Positions 10,843 through 24,000 of a stretch of 64,000 bases of DNA are shown piece by piece. Under the pieces are notes generated by a model. The model was not told where the DNA came from and ran no database searches. It saw only the letters and a list, made by a program, of their open reading frames with translations. The number at the start of each line of letters is the position of its first letter. Within the stretch, counting starts at the first letter, position 1. Source of the stretch: Dipylidium caninum (lineage: Eukaryota; Platyhelminthes; Cestoda; Cyclophyllidea; Dipylidiidae); assembly GCA_017562135.1 (NCBI GenBank), contig QEYB01000670.1:62001-126000 (forward strand), read 5' to 3'. A program made the position numbers and the translations under genes.

Positions 10843-13800
10843 GGCCATTTTATCCGGATATGGGCTTCTTTCACTAATATACTAGTTTACCACTGAAATA
10901 CACTTTTGCCAACATATTTTTGACGCACTGGGCCTACCTTACGTCTGAAGCAGCCATCCTCCATCGGGGTGATGATGTGAACCGTTGTGCTGTAAACTTT
11001 CCCCGTGTCCTTTTCACCGCCCCGTCCGTCACTAAGCGGTCTCTCTTGAAGTGCTTCACTCCAAAGCCTTTCAGACGAGGAGCCACCTTATGAGGATAGC
11101 CATTTTTGGCCTCTGTCATGCCCTGTCTGAGGGAGGTTTATTTCACAAACTGTAGTAGTGTCCCATAACTGCAAAGCGTAGACTGTGAACAGCAGCGTAC
11201 CGAGAACACTCTGACTGAGCTGAAGGTGAAATATCCATCTCCGACCGTATCAATAAGGGCCTGATGGTGAGACGTATAAAAAGCATGGGGGAGGGTCACA
11301 ACATTTAACCACGTTTCTCCTCGATCATATTAGCAACTCAAAGTAGATTCACTGTCCTGTCGTAAAATGTTGTCACATAGTGGATGGACAGAGTTACTCT
11401 GCCTATCCTCCATGGATAGCCACACAGGTGATAATAAAGGCTGTCATTCTGTTGCATGACATAGAGACCCTTTTCGACGTATGAAGAGGCTAATTTCCCT
11501 AAACATTTACGATTCTCGCTGACAGACGCACTTGATCTCATAACCGGTACTTATTGGGGGCGGTGAGTGTAGAGGAAAAAAGTTTCGAGCCGACGCGCTG
11601 ACCACAAGTACTGCAGTCAATCAGGAGGGCATTACCTCGTCTTTTACCACGACCCATGGCTTGTCCTATGTCCTGAACTGAATTCTCAAATAACGTTTTT
11701 ATCAGACCAATTAGACTTCCTAATAAATTTAACCATTTCTCCTAAAGTGTCATTATTTAAAATGAACAAATGATTATACTTTATTGATTGCAAAATACTT
11801 CGATTCCGTTAAGTATGTTATTGAAGGATTTTCTGAGGATTTAAAAAATCGCTACTCAATTTTTTTAAGTACCAAATATTCTAATACTAAATATTTCGCG
11901 ACATATCTTTTTAAATTTAAAAATATTTCAAAAATGATGTCAAACAGACCACAGCGACCAAGCGGTCAAAGTGCAGTTGACTCGTAGTTGATTTCAAAGG
12001 AAAATTAATCTGCTCTGTATTTTCCTATTGTCTATATTATGCCTGCCCATCTTTTGCATTTAAACCACTTCAATCCACTTCAATTTTATGAGGCATTGTG
12101 TTTACTTTAAGTGCACCTGAGCACCTTTCCCAGCGTGCTCACTGCGTTTAGCGGTCACCATTCTTTCCCTTTTGTTTGAAATAGTCTATACTGCTCCGCA
12201 GCGTTGACCAAATTTTTGTACACCACCCCTCCTCATAACTTCCGTTAGCCACTTGGAATGTCGGACCTTTCTAACACTTGACGATAGATCATTGAACACC
12301 CTATAAGCCACTTCATCATCATTATAAATCAGGATTCACTAGACGACATTTTGTGAGCACTTTGGAGCGTTGTTCTTGGCAGATTTACGTTTCATTTACA
12401 TAGAACTCGCCAACCTCTCGGATGTTACTTATGGGGCGGTCTTTCAGTACTCGTCTGTGAGTTCACCTTTCTGCCCACCTTCATCGACTGCGCGTCATTT
12501 TGGGTTCCTTAAGGCGTCCCTGACGGCAACACATCTTCTGCATTATTAGCTCTTACTTTTATCTTAGTAGTAGGAAGGTTGGATAGGTGAAGTGTCCATG
12601 ATCCTCTCTAAATTGACACGTCTCAGTCTTAACTTCACCTATATCATAATAAACAACGAGGTAACGTATTGATATTATCCTCTAAAATAGATTCTTTTAG
12701 GCAATTTTTAAGTCAAACTTCCACTTACTCAAGAACCCACTTTTCTGATTTATCAAATGGTGAAAAAGAGAGTCCATTGCGTGAAATATCATTTCGATTA
12801 TGTATGAGAAAATTAACAATTAAAAATAGATTGTTAAAAAAGGACTTCGAAGAATTTCGAAAATGTCATGAGGTCCCACAGCCTTTTGTAAATTCGACAT
12901 TGCTTTTTTTCTCTACAGAGTCCTACATTGTGTGCCATGGTTAGAAACTACTAAGCATTGTAAGTTCAAGAGGGTGAGAAGCGCCAATCAGAAGTAAAAG
13001 TTAAGGCGTATTCGCGGGGACAGTTCGTACAGACTAAAAAATTACGCTGCTCTCTGGGCCGATATCAAAAAAATCTAGTAAATTGGTTTGGGAAGGTAGC
13101 CTTATGATTAAGTGTCGTGAACTCTCCCTGCACATTGTCTTTTATGGCGCTTTAAGTCTTAATTTAGACCGTTCTAAGCAGAAAAATAGAACAGGACCTG
13201 TTATGCGGGTGGGAAAGAGATGAGAGTCACAATTTCTGAAGTAAAACGATGCTAGTGGTGGAAAAGCAGGTGAAGGATACGGATCTTCAGACAGACATCA
13301 GTGTAGTAAGGGTCTGCCCTGGCACGCGTCGTCCCGATGCAGGTGCTGCGCTAGCGGTGCCTTGAATGCGTTGAAGAGTTGACCGCCGTGACAAGAACCT
13401 GAGGCCTTAATCACACCCCGCGGTTTTACTAAAGAAGGCATCAGAGCGAGAAATGTACCTATTGTAGACTTGGCTGTTTAGAGGCCACTATGTGCACGTA
13501 TGCGGTTTGGTGCCCCTCGTCTTTTGCCTCTTTGTGGGAATAAAATCAAAGTCTCGTGGCACTTACATGCACCGAAACATTTCTTCCCCATGGCAGTGCG
13601 AAATATGCACTCAACTAGTAACCACCAAATGTCGCTGTTACAGCACCTGCACATAGAGACGTCGTAACATTAGATAAACAATAACCTAACATTTTAATCT
13701 GTTCCTTCAACCTGATAAAGTGGACTGTGGCGAAAAAAAGTCCCATTATCATTGAACAGGAAACGTGGAGACCAAACCAGCTATAGGCAATGTATGATAG

Positions 13801-14574
13801 CTAAGTCTAAGAAATGAGCGAAACCTAATTGTCAGTGTCAAATATCCCCCTCAATTTGTCCATGTATTGTTGAATAAAAACTGGGATAGAGCCTTCGTTG
13901 AGGGGGTGCAGAGCCAAATTGACAAAAAAAGGTTGACGACCAGATCCACAAAAAACGCTTGTAAAGTACCCTTTATTCAGGGCATCTTCCCGATTAGGAG
14001 ACCGGTGTGTAAGGAATTAGTTGAAATTAAATAGGATTTGACTTCTTAAAGAGCCTTTACCTCCATTGTCAGATAGTTTGAAAAAATAATGTCTGTTGAC
14101 CCAACAACTAAAATAGACAACTCTTGCCATCCGACTTCAGTGGAGCACAGGACAGGGTGACCTAACGGGCACCCCTCACAATAAAACTAATTCTTCCAGA
14201 AGTGTGTACGCGCCGATCCCCCGAACTTTCACACCAGCGATTCTGCCTACTCGAGTAAAGACAGACACCAGAACATTCCTTGTAATTGACCATGCTACGC
14301 ACTATTTCACACCGCATACTAAAATGTTCTCATTACAACTAATTTCTTCTGTCTCACAGATACCCCGTCTTGATCGTACTGAAACTTTGGAGTGGGTTCA
14401 CAGAAAACACCGCCCAAAACTCAATTTTCATTCACTTCTTGGGACAAACCTCCCCCCCCACCTGAAAGGGAAACGCATAACGGTGTATTCCAGAAAAAAA
14501 GATTCAGGACCCTATGATCATAATACATTTAATTACACAAGGAGTACTCCTGGCACGTGTCAAGCAGCTCCAAC
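10843..14574. other. Intergenic region between converging genes, no gene seen
   Basis: This stretch of about 3.7 kb separates the ends of the mosaic gene (plus) and eIF3e (minus). It is AT-rich, especially 11680-11990 and 12590-12910. The longest open frames (11784-11987, 12669-12944, 14204-14596) show no family similarity, odd composition and no sensible splice context. I found no RNA gene or mobile element that I could support. Confidence 0.5.
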
Positions 14575-16650
14575 TCAAGATACGACGCTCCACTAGAGAA
14601 GGAAGAGCAGTTAGATGATTAGAGAATAAGCCAGACCAGTGTCGCCCAATAAAGTTTTGGAACGGAAATACTAAACGCAAAATCACCTACCGTTTCTGCA
14701 TCCAGCTTCGAATTTTTCAGCCTATCGAGCAACTTGTGGGCAGTGAAGGCACCACTTCTAGTTTTCTCAACCACCTGTTGATAAGGTGATACCGTGTGTG
14801 TCCCCATAAACACGAGGCCCTGAATTATAGGCAAATAATACAATTCATTTTGACATGGAGTGCAATGGTAGTACATGGTACTGTGCCAAAAAACTTACCT
14901 TTTTTGAATCGATCTTCGCATCCATCTCTGCATTACGAATCAGATTAACAATCCAACTTTCAGCGTCCTCAACGTTCATGTTAAGCTTTTCAGCCAACAT
15001 CCTGAAATGAGGAACATTATATGTATCTGAGTTTAACCTTTTTGTAGCTTTATATTATTTTTATACACAAAGACAGACAAATAGTTGTACTGATGAGAAT
15101 TAAAACAGCTCGGTCTCCATACAACCAATAGACATCGAGATAGGCTACTGATTACCTAATTCCAACACAATTATGAATGCGACAAAATGTCTCGAACATT
15201 AATAATCGAGCATTTTCCATGAAATCTTCATAACAGCCCGTTAGGAAGAAGTCGTTCGGGATTACCTACATAAAGATGATAAGATTCAAAGGAGGTAACT
15301 TGTCATAAAGGACATAATAAGACCACTCAGCCGACTCACAGTTTCACATATCTTTAATTGTTGCTGAGCTCCATCAAAGTCAAATTTGACATAAAGACAC
15401 TCCAGAAACTCGGTTATGGGATCTTTATAACAATACGATTCCTGCTGAATCAGATGAACGACCTCACGCAATTGATTCTTTTTTCTCTTGTCGTTGCTCA
15501 CCACCACACAAACGGCCAAGTAGCGCAGAAGATGTGGTGTCAATGTTTGAATAGCATTTAAATGGCTATAAAAAACAATAAGCATGAACTACAATTTAAT
15601 TGCCATCAAACATTTCATTGAAATGCTTGACACTACCAACGAAAATTGCTTACTTCGGATTGTTAAGGAAGAAATCAATTAACTTTTCCTTCCCTTGAAT
15701 ATGATTGAAAAAAACGAAAAGCGACCAATGCAGAAGCCACGTGCGCTGTTGAAGTTGGAACAGGTAGGTTTCGGCAGAAGGCCGAAGCTATAATAGAAAA
15801 AAAACAAACAAACAAACAAAATGTTGTGGCAATTATAACGTGGCATATTGATTCCCATACTCTGTCATCGCTCTGACAATCAATAGCATCCTTCAGTTTC
15901 TCAACATCATCAAGAGCTTCGTCCCAATTTTGAACAAGTATTTCAGCCGCTAGACGTCCCCAACAGGCATGTAGATGTCTTTTGTCAGTCGGGCTAACAA
16001 GTTGACGAATAATTCGAAGGTAATCGGAAGCGGTATCGTAGAGGCCGCTGTCATAAAAAACCTATAAGTAGAGGTCGTGGTTTTAAATTGACCAAGTGGG
16101 AAAGAGACAAACACTAAATTATTTGCTGATACTGAGCCATAAAGAATATCAGAGAAAGGCAGAGAAGCGAAATACCCTTGCAACTTCGAACATGTCATCG
16201 AGCATTTCTGGCTTGAAGCCGTATTTGGCTTCTAAATTTTGAAAAAGTTCTTTTGCAATTTTGCACTGCACCATTTCTTTCATAGTCTCTGTACTGAATA
16301 TCTTATCAATGGGCTTCATTTTATCCTCCATGACGCGAATAAGATCAAGGGTGTCTTGACGCTTTTGAATTAATTCTAAAAATCGTATAATAAATACGTA
16401 CTTACCCTCTGGCACATCCTCAACGTCATGAAGGAGTTTATAGGTAAGGCAAGTAAAATCAACCATAGATGTTTTGATGAGAAGGTCCAGTTTACACCGC
16501 AAGATGGAATCATTATCGTAAATCTTGCGTGAATGTAAAAAAAGGGGAAAAAAAGCAAACCGATTTCACAGAGAGATACTCAAGTAAGGGGACCACGAGA
16601 TGTCGGTCCAGATACTGACTTATAGTTTTCGTCAGATCATATTCAGCCAT
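14575..16650 (-). CDS. EIF3E: Eukaryotic translation initiation factor 3 subunit E (eIF3e/INT6)
   Basis: eIF3e is a PCI-domain subunit of the eIF3 complex, which recruits the 40S ribosome to mRNA. Ten exons on the minus strand, in coding order: 16561-16650, 16406-16523, 16176-16375, 15861-16061, 15654-15787, 15340-15565, 15156-15265, 14899-15001, 14691-14819 and 14575-14592. All phases agree, giving 442 residues against about 445 in human. The ATG at 16650 starts MAEYDL, the family N-terminus. Highly conserved blocks follow: [70 protein letters not shown] (PCI/winged-helix region) and [11 protein letters not shown] near the end. The 18-nt last exon is the weakest call; without splicing, the frame continues to a stop at 14619. 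One intron is only 30 nt. Confidence 0.95.
15797..15820. repeat. AAAC tetranucleotide repeat
   Basis: A run of A followed by several AAAC units lies in an eIF3e intron just beyond exon 15654-15787. On the coding strand it reads as a T-rich polypyrimidine tract before the acceptor. Confidence 0.85.
16376..16405 (-). other. EIF3E: 30-nt stop-free intron in eIF3e
   Basis: The minus-strand sequence starts GTAAGTACG and ends TTTTTAG. It is 30 nt, divisible by three and without a stop, so the frame runs through it. Removing it aligns VEDVPEELIQKRQ with human eIF3e without a gap, while keeping it inserts ten residues. It is therefore called as an intron. Confidence 0.8.
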
Positions 16651-18035
16651 CAGTAAACCGAAAAAGGCGCCGAGGCTGGGAAGACGCATGTGCTCACCGA
16701 GTCATTAACACATTAATATAGGTAAGAGTCATGGTAAATTCGGCAAACTAACTAACAAACTAACGCCATAAACGTGAAAAAGAAGCTAGTACCTACTAAA
16801 ATCGACAGAATGTATGGAAAGGTCCAAATGAAAAAGGCATGATCCGCCTAAATGATCAGACTCTGTAAACTTACGAATATACATATATTAAGCATCAAAA
16901 GTAACTTAAACAATTAATTTGGTGTTCTGCGCGAATGGTGTTGCAAAAAACAAGGTGGCAATGAGGGGGTTCAGTAAATTACTGAACGAAAGTTAATGGG
17001 CTCCAAATAACACAAAATTCCATACTTTTAAAGAGATAGTATACGGTTCGTAAGAAACTTGAGTTTTCTGTTCCATGACGAATTTTTCTTTACAATAAAC
17101 CAACTCGTCTACCCCGAGGTTGAGACGAAGTAAACGTCAACGGGCAGCATTTCACGTCGATCAGACTCCTGGTCCTCCTTCGTGTTACGGACACCGGAGG
17201 TTCCGATGACTCACAACCCACCTCTCTCTCCTCATGACCAACATCTTTTCCCTTAGGTAAACAGAGGAAGAGTGAGTGCTTTCTCAATCCGCACTGATAA
17301 GGAGAACTCAGAGTGGACTAGTTTTTGTGGGTGGGTAGGTGGGCGTTCTGACAATGAATCGCCCACATTTTTGTTTCTTAATAACATGATGCTGCTCCGA
17401 TCTGGGTTGCATTTTACCACATTATCCTATGTTGCCTCATAGTAGGTTCTTGTTATGTCCAACTTCATTTCATTGCGAAGGTTAAATTGGATCAAACCAT
17501 ATTATGGTTTGCGATAAGGAATTATGACAAAGGAGGGGGAACAAGGCAATATAGTGAAATATGAAGGGATAAGATGACTTGATAAATAACTGGAACAGTT
17601 ACTATAAGTGCATATACCATGCTTTCGAATCTTGGAAATTCTATTCCAGTTTCACTGACAAGAACGTCCCTTTGTTATGTAAGATATCGGAGCAAGATTT
17701 GTGGCATAAGTTGTATATAATATGTGCTCACAATATCAATGACGGAGCTTTGAGACTGGTATCAAACCCGGCAAGCGTGCGAAAACCCCCTCTATATTGG
17801 CTTCTTCTGCCGTACTGAATTTGGCCACGATTTTCCTTTAACATTTCTTAACTTATTAACTTTATAATTGCTATTTTGCAGAGTTAACTCATGCACAAAG
17901 TTTAACATAAGACGTTAATTTATTTTGTGTAATTTTTTATCGTTTATCTCCACCAACCTGCCGAATAGCCGTCTACTTGATACGGGCGTCCAATTCAAAC
18001 ATGGTGTTATCTGAGTTGGGTCCTTCTTACTAGAA
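16651..18035. promoter_or_regulatory. Shared upstream region of divergent eIF3e and PKA regulatory genes
   Basis: The two start codons (16650 minus, 18036 plus) face away from each other across 1.4 kb, so both promoters should lie here, with the inverted mosaic-gene copy at 17090-17530 between them. I cannot point to a specific core element. Untranslated exons are possible. Confidence 0.4.
17090..17530 (-). pseudogene. Diverged inverted copy of the 5' part of the mosaic gene
   Basis: Read on the minus strand, 17530 to about 17255 matches window positions about 10-300, and the rest down to about 17100 matches 1655-1770 (part of the second mosaic exon). The roughly 1.35 kb between the two source segments is missing, and the junction lies near GAGAGAG. 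Matches include the segment around CGCAATGAAATGA at 50-70, the CCCACCTACCCACCC tract, and the exon-2 codons for VTRRR and PLTFTSS. A minus-strand frame of 65 codons (17090-17287) stays open across the junction, and most exon-2 differences are silent or conservative. It may be a deletion derivative, or an exon of a paralogue. Placed between eIF3e and the PKA gene, it may also act as upstream sequence. Confidence 0.7.
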
Positions 18036-21000
18036 ATGGGCGATGATCTGTATGTCCAGGAACTTGATGACTATGTGAAACGACACGATATTCATAAAAT
18101 CTTAAAGGAGTCGATTGTAAACCTTTGTCTATACCGCCCTGACGACCCTATTCGTTTCCTTCGTGAATATTTTGAATCTCTTGAAGTAAGGTTTTCCTAT
18201 ACTTTTTTTAGATCCAGTACATGATTATGAATCTATTCTAGGCTTTGCGTTTTGGTTTTTATAATTTTTTTTTGTTTCAGCTTTCCTCTTTTACCCCCGT
18301 GGAATCTAACGATTGCCACCCGCCGATGTGCTCAGTTTCAAGTGCGACGAAGGCGATGCCATGTAGTGGAAATGTAAACCATCCCTCACCACCCACTGGA
18401 TCTGAACCTTCCTCCAATCAAGAGAATATTGCATTTGCAGAACCATTTGTAAATGCACAACGATGTAATCCTGGTGACCAGTGTCAACTTAGTCAACCTG
18501 CGCTTAATGACGTTGAAGAGACTCACAGTAGTAGCGGCGAAGTACGATTTCATTCATCCCCCACTCTTGGCCCATTAAACTATGGCCTGTCGAATCCAAT
18601 TTCGGCAAAATGTCGTGTTAGGCGGGGAGCTGTAAGCGGCGAGGTTTATACGGAGGAAGACGCGGCCTCATATGTGAAAAAAGTAAGTAATTATCACACT
18701 GGATGCTTGTTTATGAATCAACTCCTTTAGTTATGGACTTTATTTATTCATGTATGTGCTGTACGCGTATTATTTTGGGAAAACATTTATATCTGCTTTG
18801 GCTTATTTCTTATCCACATTTTTAGTGCATATATTTTCGTACTTAGTATATTATGTATATTTGTATTTAACCAAAACAGCTGTTTACTTTTAGGAAAGAG
18901 TGTGCTGAAATTTTTTGACGGAATAGCATAGATTACCAACTATTATTGTTTGTCTATGTGCTAACAAACTATATTGGATATACCGCATTTGCAGACATAT
19001 TTGCCTCTTGTTTACATACCTCAATTTTATATGTTCAATAAATTTTAGTATGCCTCTTGTTCACTTTTCATGCTTTAGGTTGTTCCGAAAGATTACAAGA
19101 CAATGACTGCGCTTTCAAAGGCCATTGCCCGCAATGTTCTTTTCGCCCATTTAGATGAAAACGAAAGAAGGCATGTTATTCACTCTATAATCTATTCCTT
19201 GATTTTCTTGATATTCTAATTGCAACCAAATTCTTTGTTCACTGCAACTATACAACTGCGTTTTGGGCCTTTTACCTGAGTTACTTGAAATTTCGTCTAC
19301 GATTTCTTCGATTCGCAATGCTTTCCATGCGTTTATTCATGACAAGATAGGTGATAATCCGATGACATTGGACAGTAACAAAGTTGCGACGCTCTCCCCT
19401 CCTTTTTCTTGTCCTTGATCTTTTTCACTTTTTTACCCGTTTCCTTATATCCCCAGACTCATTTCTGAATTCAATTTGTGTGATATTTATCAGTTTGCCT
19501 ATCGGACAATTCTCTCAAATTTGTTTACCTTTATTGAAATTTTTAGATTATTTTGTTTTCTAGGTCTGCTTCTGTTAACATTAAGTCAACTTTAGAAAAG
19601 TTGGTAATTTAGCATTGGGGTATTTTCATACTCCATAAACTTTACAGCATGCCATCAATAGATAAGACTAATTAACCGTGCGATAACTTGGTTCCTTTTT
19701 GAGTTTATTTACACTTTATAGTGTTATTTGCTCATGTTATTTTATTCTTTGTTCCTAAAGCGACATATTCGACGCGATGTTTCCTCTTCATCGTAGCCGC
19801 GGGGACATTATCATTAAGCAAGGTGATGAAGGCGACAATTTTTACATTATAGATCAGGGTGAAGTGGATGTAAGTTACTTAGCAATGATTGTTACTTATT
19901 TTCTACCCTTAACGACTCCTCAAGCTTCGTTATGTTTATAACTCGCGACCTTTATGGGTTAATTGGGACCGCTTACTGCACGGGTTTATATCCCAGGCAG
20001 CACGTAGTTGGCGTATTTCTGTCAAACGACAATATATGGCCTTACATGTCGAACTGTAATTCAAATCCTCTTTCGTAACTTTGATCCTTATTTTTGGTAT
20101 TTAAACCATGTATCTTTATTTGTTGTTGCTCAAAGTAATTTGAATCCACGGTAACTTTTGCTATGCCTTTAACCTATATGAAAGAAACTTTGCCCTTTAA
20201 AGATGTTTTCACTTCCGAAATAGCTTTCTTCTGAACATTTTTCCTTTTACGGCGTATCATGTACTGGATAATTTTGCCAATACATTTTTTTTGTTCCCAT
20301 TATTTATGCCACCCTGAGACCTCTTTATTTATGAACCTAGTATTTTTGTTTTTCGTCCTCGTTAAATACTATCACGTTTTCTTTCCACAACCGATTGGAA
20401 CACTTCATTAACCCCACAATCCACGCATAATGACATTACACATTTGGCTTAAATCTGCGTAATGTATGTTAATAGTTTGAAAGTTTTTCTTCTTTACTTT
20501 AAAATATTCTCAAATGCACTTTCATGTATCTATTTTTTGCCACCTTTTCCCTTCTCGACATCTTTCATTTCTTTGTATTTTGTGCATCCGACCAGTTTTT
20601 TGAGGTGTTTTCCTCACATTTTTCTCTTTTCATTCATAAAGGATGCTTTGATTTACATACTCGTAGGCGACCGTTCTATTCTATTTGTCTTCGGTTTGAT
20701 CGTACATGTTGCTGCTTTTTTAAAAGAATTCGATTCCCTGGTGCTAACATAGTTAATACTGAGCACATGAAAGACATTTGGGGTAATAGTTACTAATGCA
20801 ATATTATTGTGATCTACTGCCTTAATTTTATAGCTGCTGGTGGACTATAACCCAACTCCATTTATTTTTAGAATTTTTGTATTGGTTATAATAAAGTTTT
20901 TAGATCGTGTTGGAATCATCTAATTAATCGAGGCAATATATGAAATATTGCTTGCCGACATGTTCTGATCTTTTCCTGCCATATACGTTTGGGGATGTGC

Positions 21001-24000
21001 GTACTACATTTAGCTCATGTATCAATTACTTCATTAAACTACTATCACTAAATGATAAGGTTATTTACAACTGATCCTTCAGTGTTTCTACAAACTTCTC
21101 TAAAACTTTAAAAAGTTATTATGATTTAATTTATGTCATGGGGAATATCCGTGACTTATCATTTTCGTTCTAAATCTCTTTTCCCATCGTTAGTGTTTTT
21201 TTAAATTTGCAAATATCACTCCAAAACAATATAATTTTTCACTTGACATATTAAAACAGTTTGTTCGTTACAATCGCCTTTGCGTAAGCTTCTTTTTTTC
21301 GAGTTTAAATGATCGGTGGCTCATAACTGATAGTCACTTGCAAAGTGATTCTGGTGCTGATATCACTTGGGGTAAAAATTGTCACTTGTGCGTCTTTTTA
21401 TTCACTTATGCGTGTTGTATAGTTGCGAAAGGGGTTGCCTGATTCACTCCTCCCTTTCTCGTTTTCCTCTAACGTAGATATATGTGAATGGCGAGTTTGT
21501 GAGCTGCATAGGGGAGGGTGGGAGCTTTGGCGAATTAGCTCTTATTTACGGTACCCCTCGGGCAGCGACAGTGAAGGCACGCAGCGATGAGGTGAAACTG
21601 TGGGGCATTGATCGCGACTCCTACCGCCGTATCCTCATGGGAAGCACCATACGTCGCCGCAAAATGTATCAAGACTTTTTGGCACGTGTCCCTATCCTGG
21701 GTAGGCTTTTTTCCCTTCACAACTTTCCTCCTCTGATTTATTGTACCTCACTCTTATTTATTCTTAGATAATCTGGAGAAGTGGGAAAGGCTGACGGTGG
21801 CCGATGCTCTGGAGCCAGTTCGTTTTGATGCAGGTGACTGTATTGTTCAACAGGGTGATCCGGGCGATGACTTCTATATCATAATTGAGGTACGTCCTAT
21901 TTCACTTTTTTGTGTTCTGAAGCTGACTCATTAACCGTTTATAATGCCAAAAATTTGGAATACTTTTGACGATCCGTTTATTAAAAGTTTACGGTTTGTC
22001 GCTGACTATGCACAGTTTGGTGCATTTACTATTTTTGAACTACTCAGGTTCTAAAACGCCATAACTTTCTCATTGGATTCCCCGTAGACACACTTATCAG
22101 TCGTATAGCGGATGAGGATTTTTTGAACATGTTATGTTATTTTATTTTATTTTGATCGTATTTCACTATTAATTGCTCTGATTTACATCTGTAAAACTTA
22201 ATTGCTACGTAATGGTAAGACCTTTATTGACATCTACCTTTGGCGACTGAATGTGTCCTGCTTCCGCAGTGTTCTGTTTAATCGTTGAGCTGCGGCCAGA
22301 TACTATTCCGTCTGCTCATTTAATTTCAACTGCTTTGCACTCCCTCGGCCTCTGGCCATCTTTAATGAACGTAGAAACCGAGTTGTGTGACCGTTTGGCC
22401 AAAGCGGACTGGAAGATTGAATGCTTTCTTTTGTAGAACGTAGGTACGCATGCTATTGTGTTTTGTGTACTCTTCTCCTAGCTTCTGCATTTTTTAAATA
22501 ATTATTTCCAAAATCCCCTTGGCTAATCAAAACTACAGGGGCTTTTTTACAGCACTATTGATCTACCGCTGAACCGATTGTTAAAATGGATGGAATTTTT
22601 TTGTCATGTTTCTTTCTGAAATTCTTTGCTTCATCCCAACTCATGTGGCTTCAGAGAACAATTTCCGAATGATCAGCGCACTCCCATGAAGCTTTCATCT
22701 CTTTCTCGATTGAACTGCAGTAGTCAGCGTGGTAGAGAAAGTCAAAAGTGTAACTGGTTGTGCCTTTCCACATAATTTTTAGACGAGTTTAATGAAGACA
22801 ATTATATGAAAGTTTGGGTGTGCCGCTTACGTTCTTTCTTGTACCTTGATACCTGCTAATTTCTTAGACTGTATTTATTGCTATGGCGATATTTCCACCT
22901 GGTGGCTCTGCAGTACAAGTTTACTAGCTCCTACTCATATTGTTTACATCGTGTCCAGGTTATTACTTCGGTTTGAGGGTGGGAATGGAGCGCCACTAAA
23001 AGGAACAAGGACTGGGTCAACTTCTATCAACCGTGATCCAAGGCTTGTCTTTTAGCCCGATGTCAGATTTTTAGTGGCATATCCGTTATTATGCCCATGG
23101 TCTCTATCTGGGTTACCTAAGGGTCTGCCTAAGAGTACCTATTCGGTGATTGACTTTTTCCTTGCATTAATCTTTTACATTATTATCTGCCAAAATATGA
23201 ATCTTTTCCCTGTTTCTGTTAGACGAAGTTTTGTAAAATCAGCCAATGTATTTCTTAATGTCCGTTTTGGTCTCGCTTGCTTTCTGGTGAGTATTTGTTC
23301 TAATATCTTTGTAATAAAACTGGGGAAGTGAACGCATCCCATGATCCCCATCCCCACCAATTGACACTCTGGCTTTGTCAGTATATCGTTCATCATTTTA
23401 GTAAAGTGAATTTCAGACTTCATGCATAGTTCTATGGCCGTAGTCTGTTTATTTTCCCCTCGCTTCTTTGCGCAATTGAAACCGAACTGTTCTACTTGTA
23501 CTTATGTTGTGTGCTGGTAGCAAGGTTTAGGAGACGTCGTGTATTGGTCAACGTGAGTCAGCTTCGACCCCCGTTTGTCGTGCTGATTTTGAACTAAATG
23601 ATGCCTCTCTCTCAAGATGGAGATGCATGATAGCGTCAAAAATGAATCCCTGGAGAGTGAAACGACTACCATTCCTTGAGACGAAGTTGTGATAGACTTC
23701 TACGTCTAGAGACGGATTATCACCAATGCTGTGGATTTAAATGTCTTTCAATTTTTATCATAGGTTCTACGTGGTTCGAACCCTTCATGATACCACCGAC
23801 CCATGCGTTCTATTTTGCTCTTCCCGTGTGGATGTCGTTAACTTTTCGTGAAGGCCCATTTTCGTTTAAATGCGGATTTTAACTCTTCCTAGGGCTTTTC
23901 AATACTTCAGTATGCTTGTTACCTTATTTCCCTTCCATCATGCGCGCCAACTTGTTCTATGTAGCCGTTGGTATTTTTTATATTCAATCTGTTTTAGATT

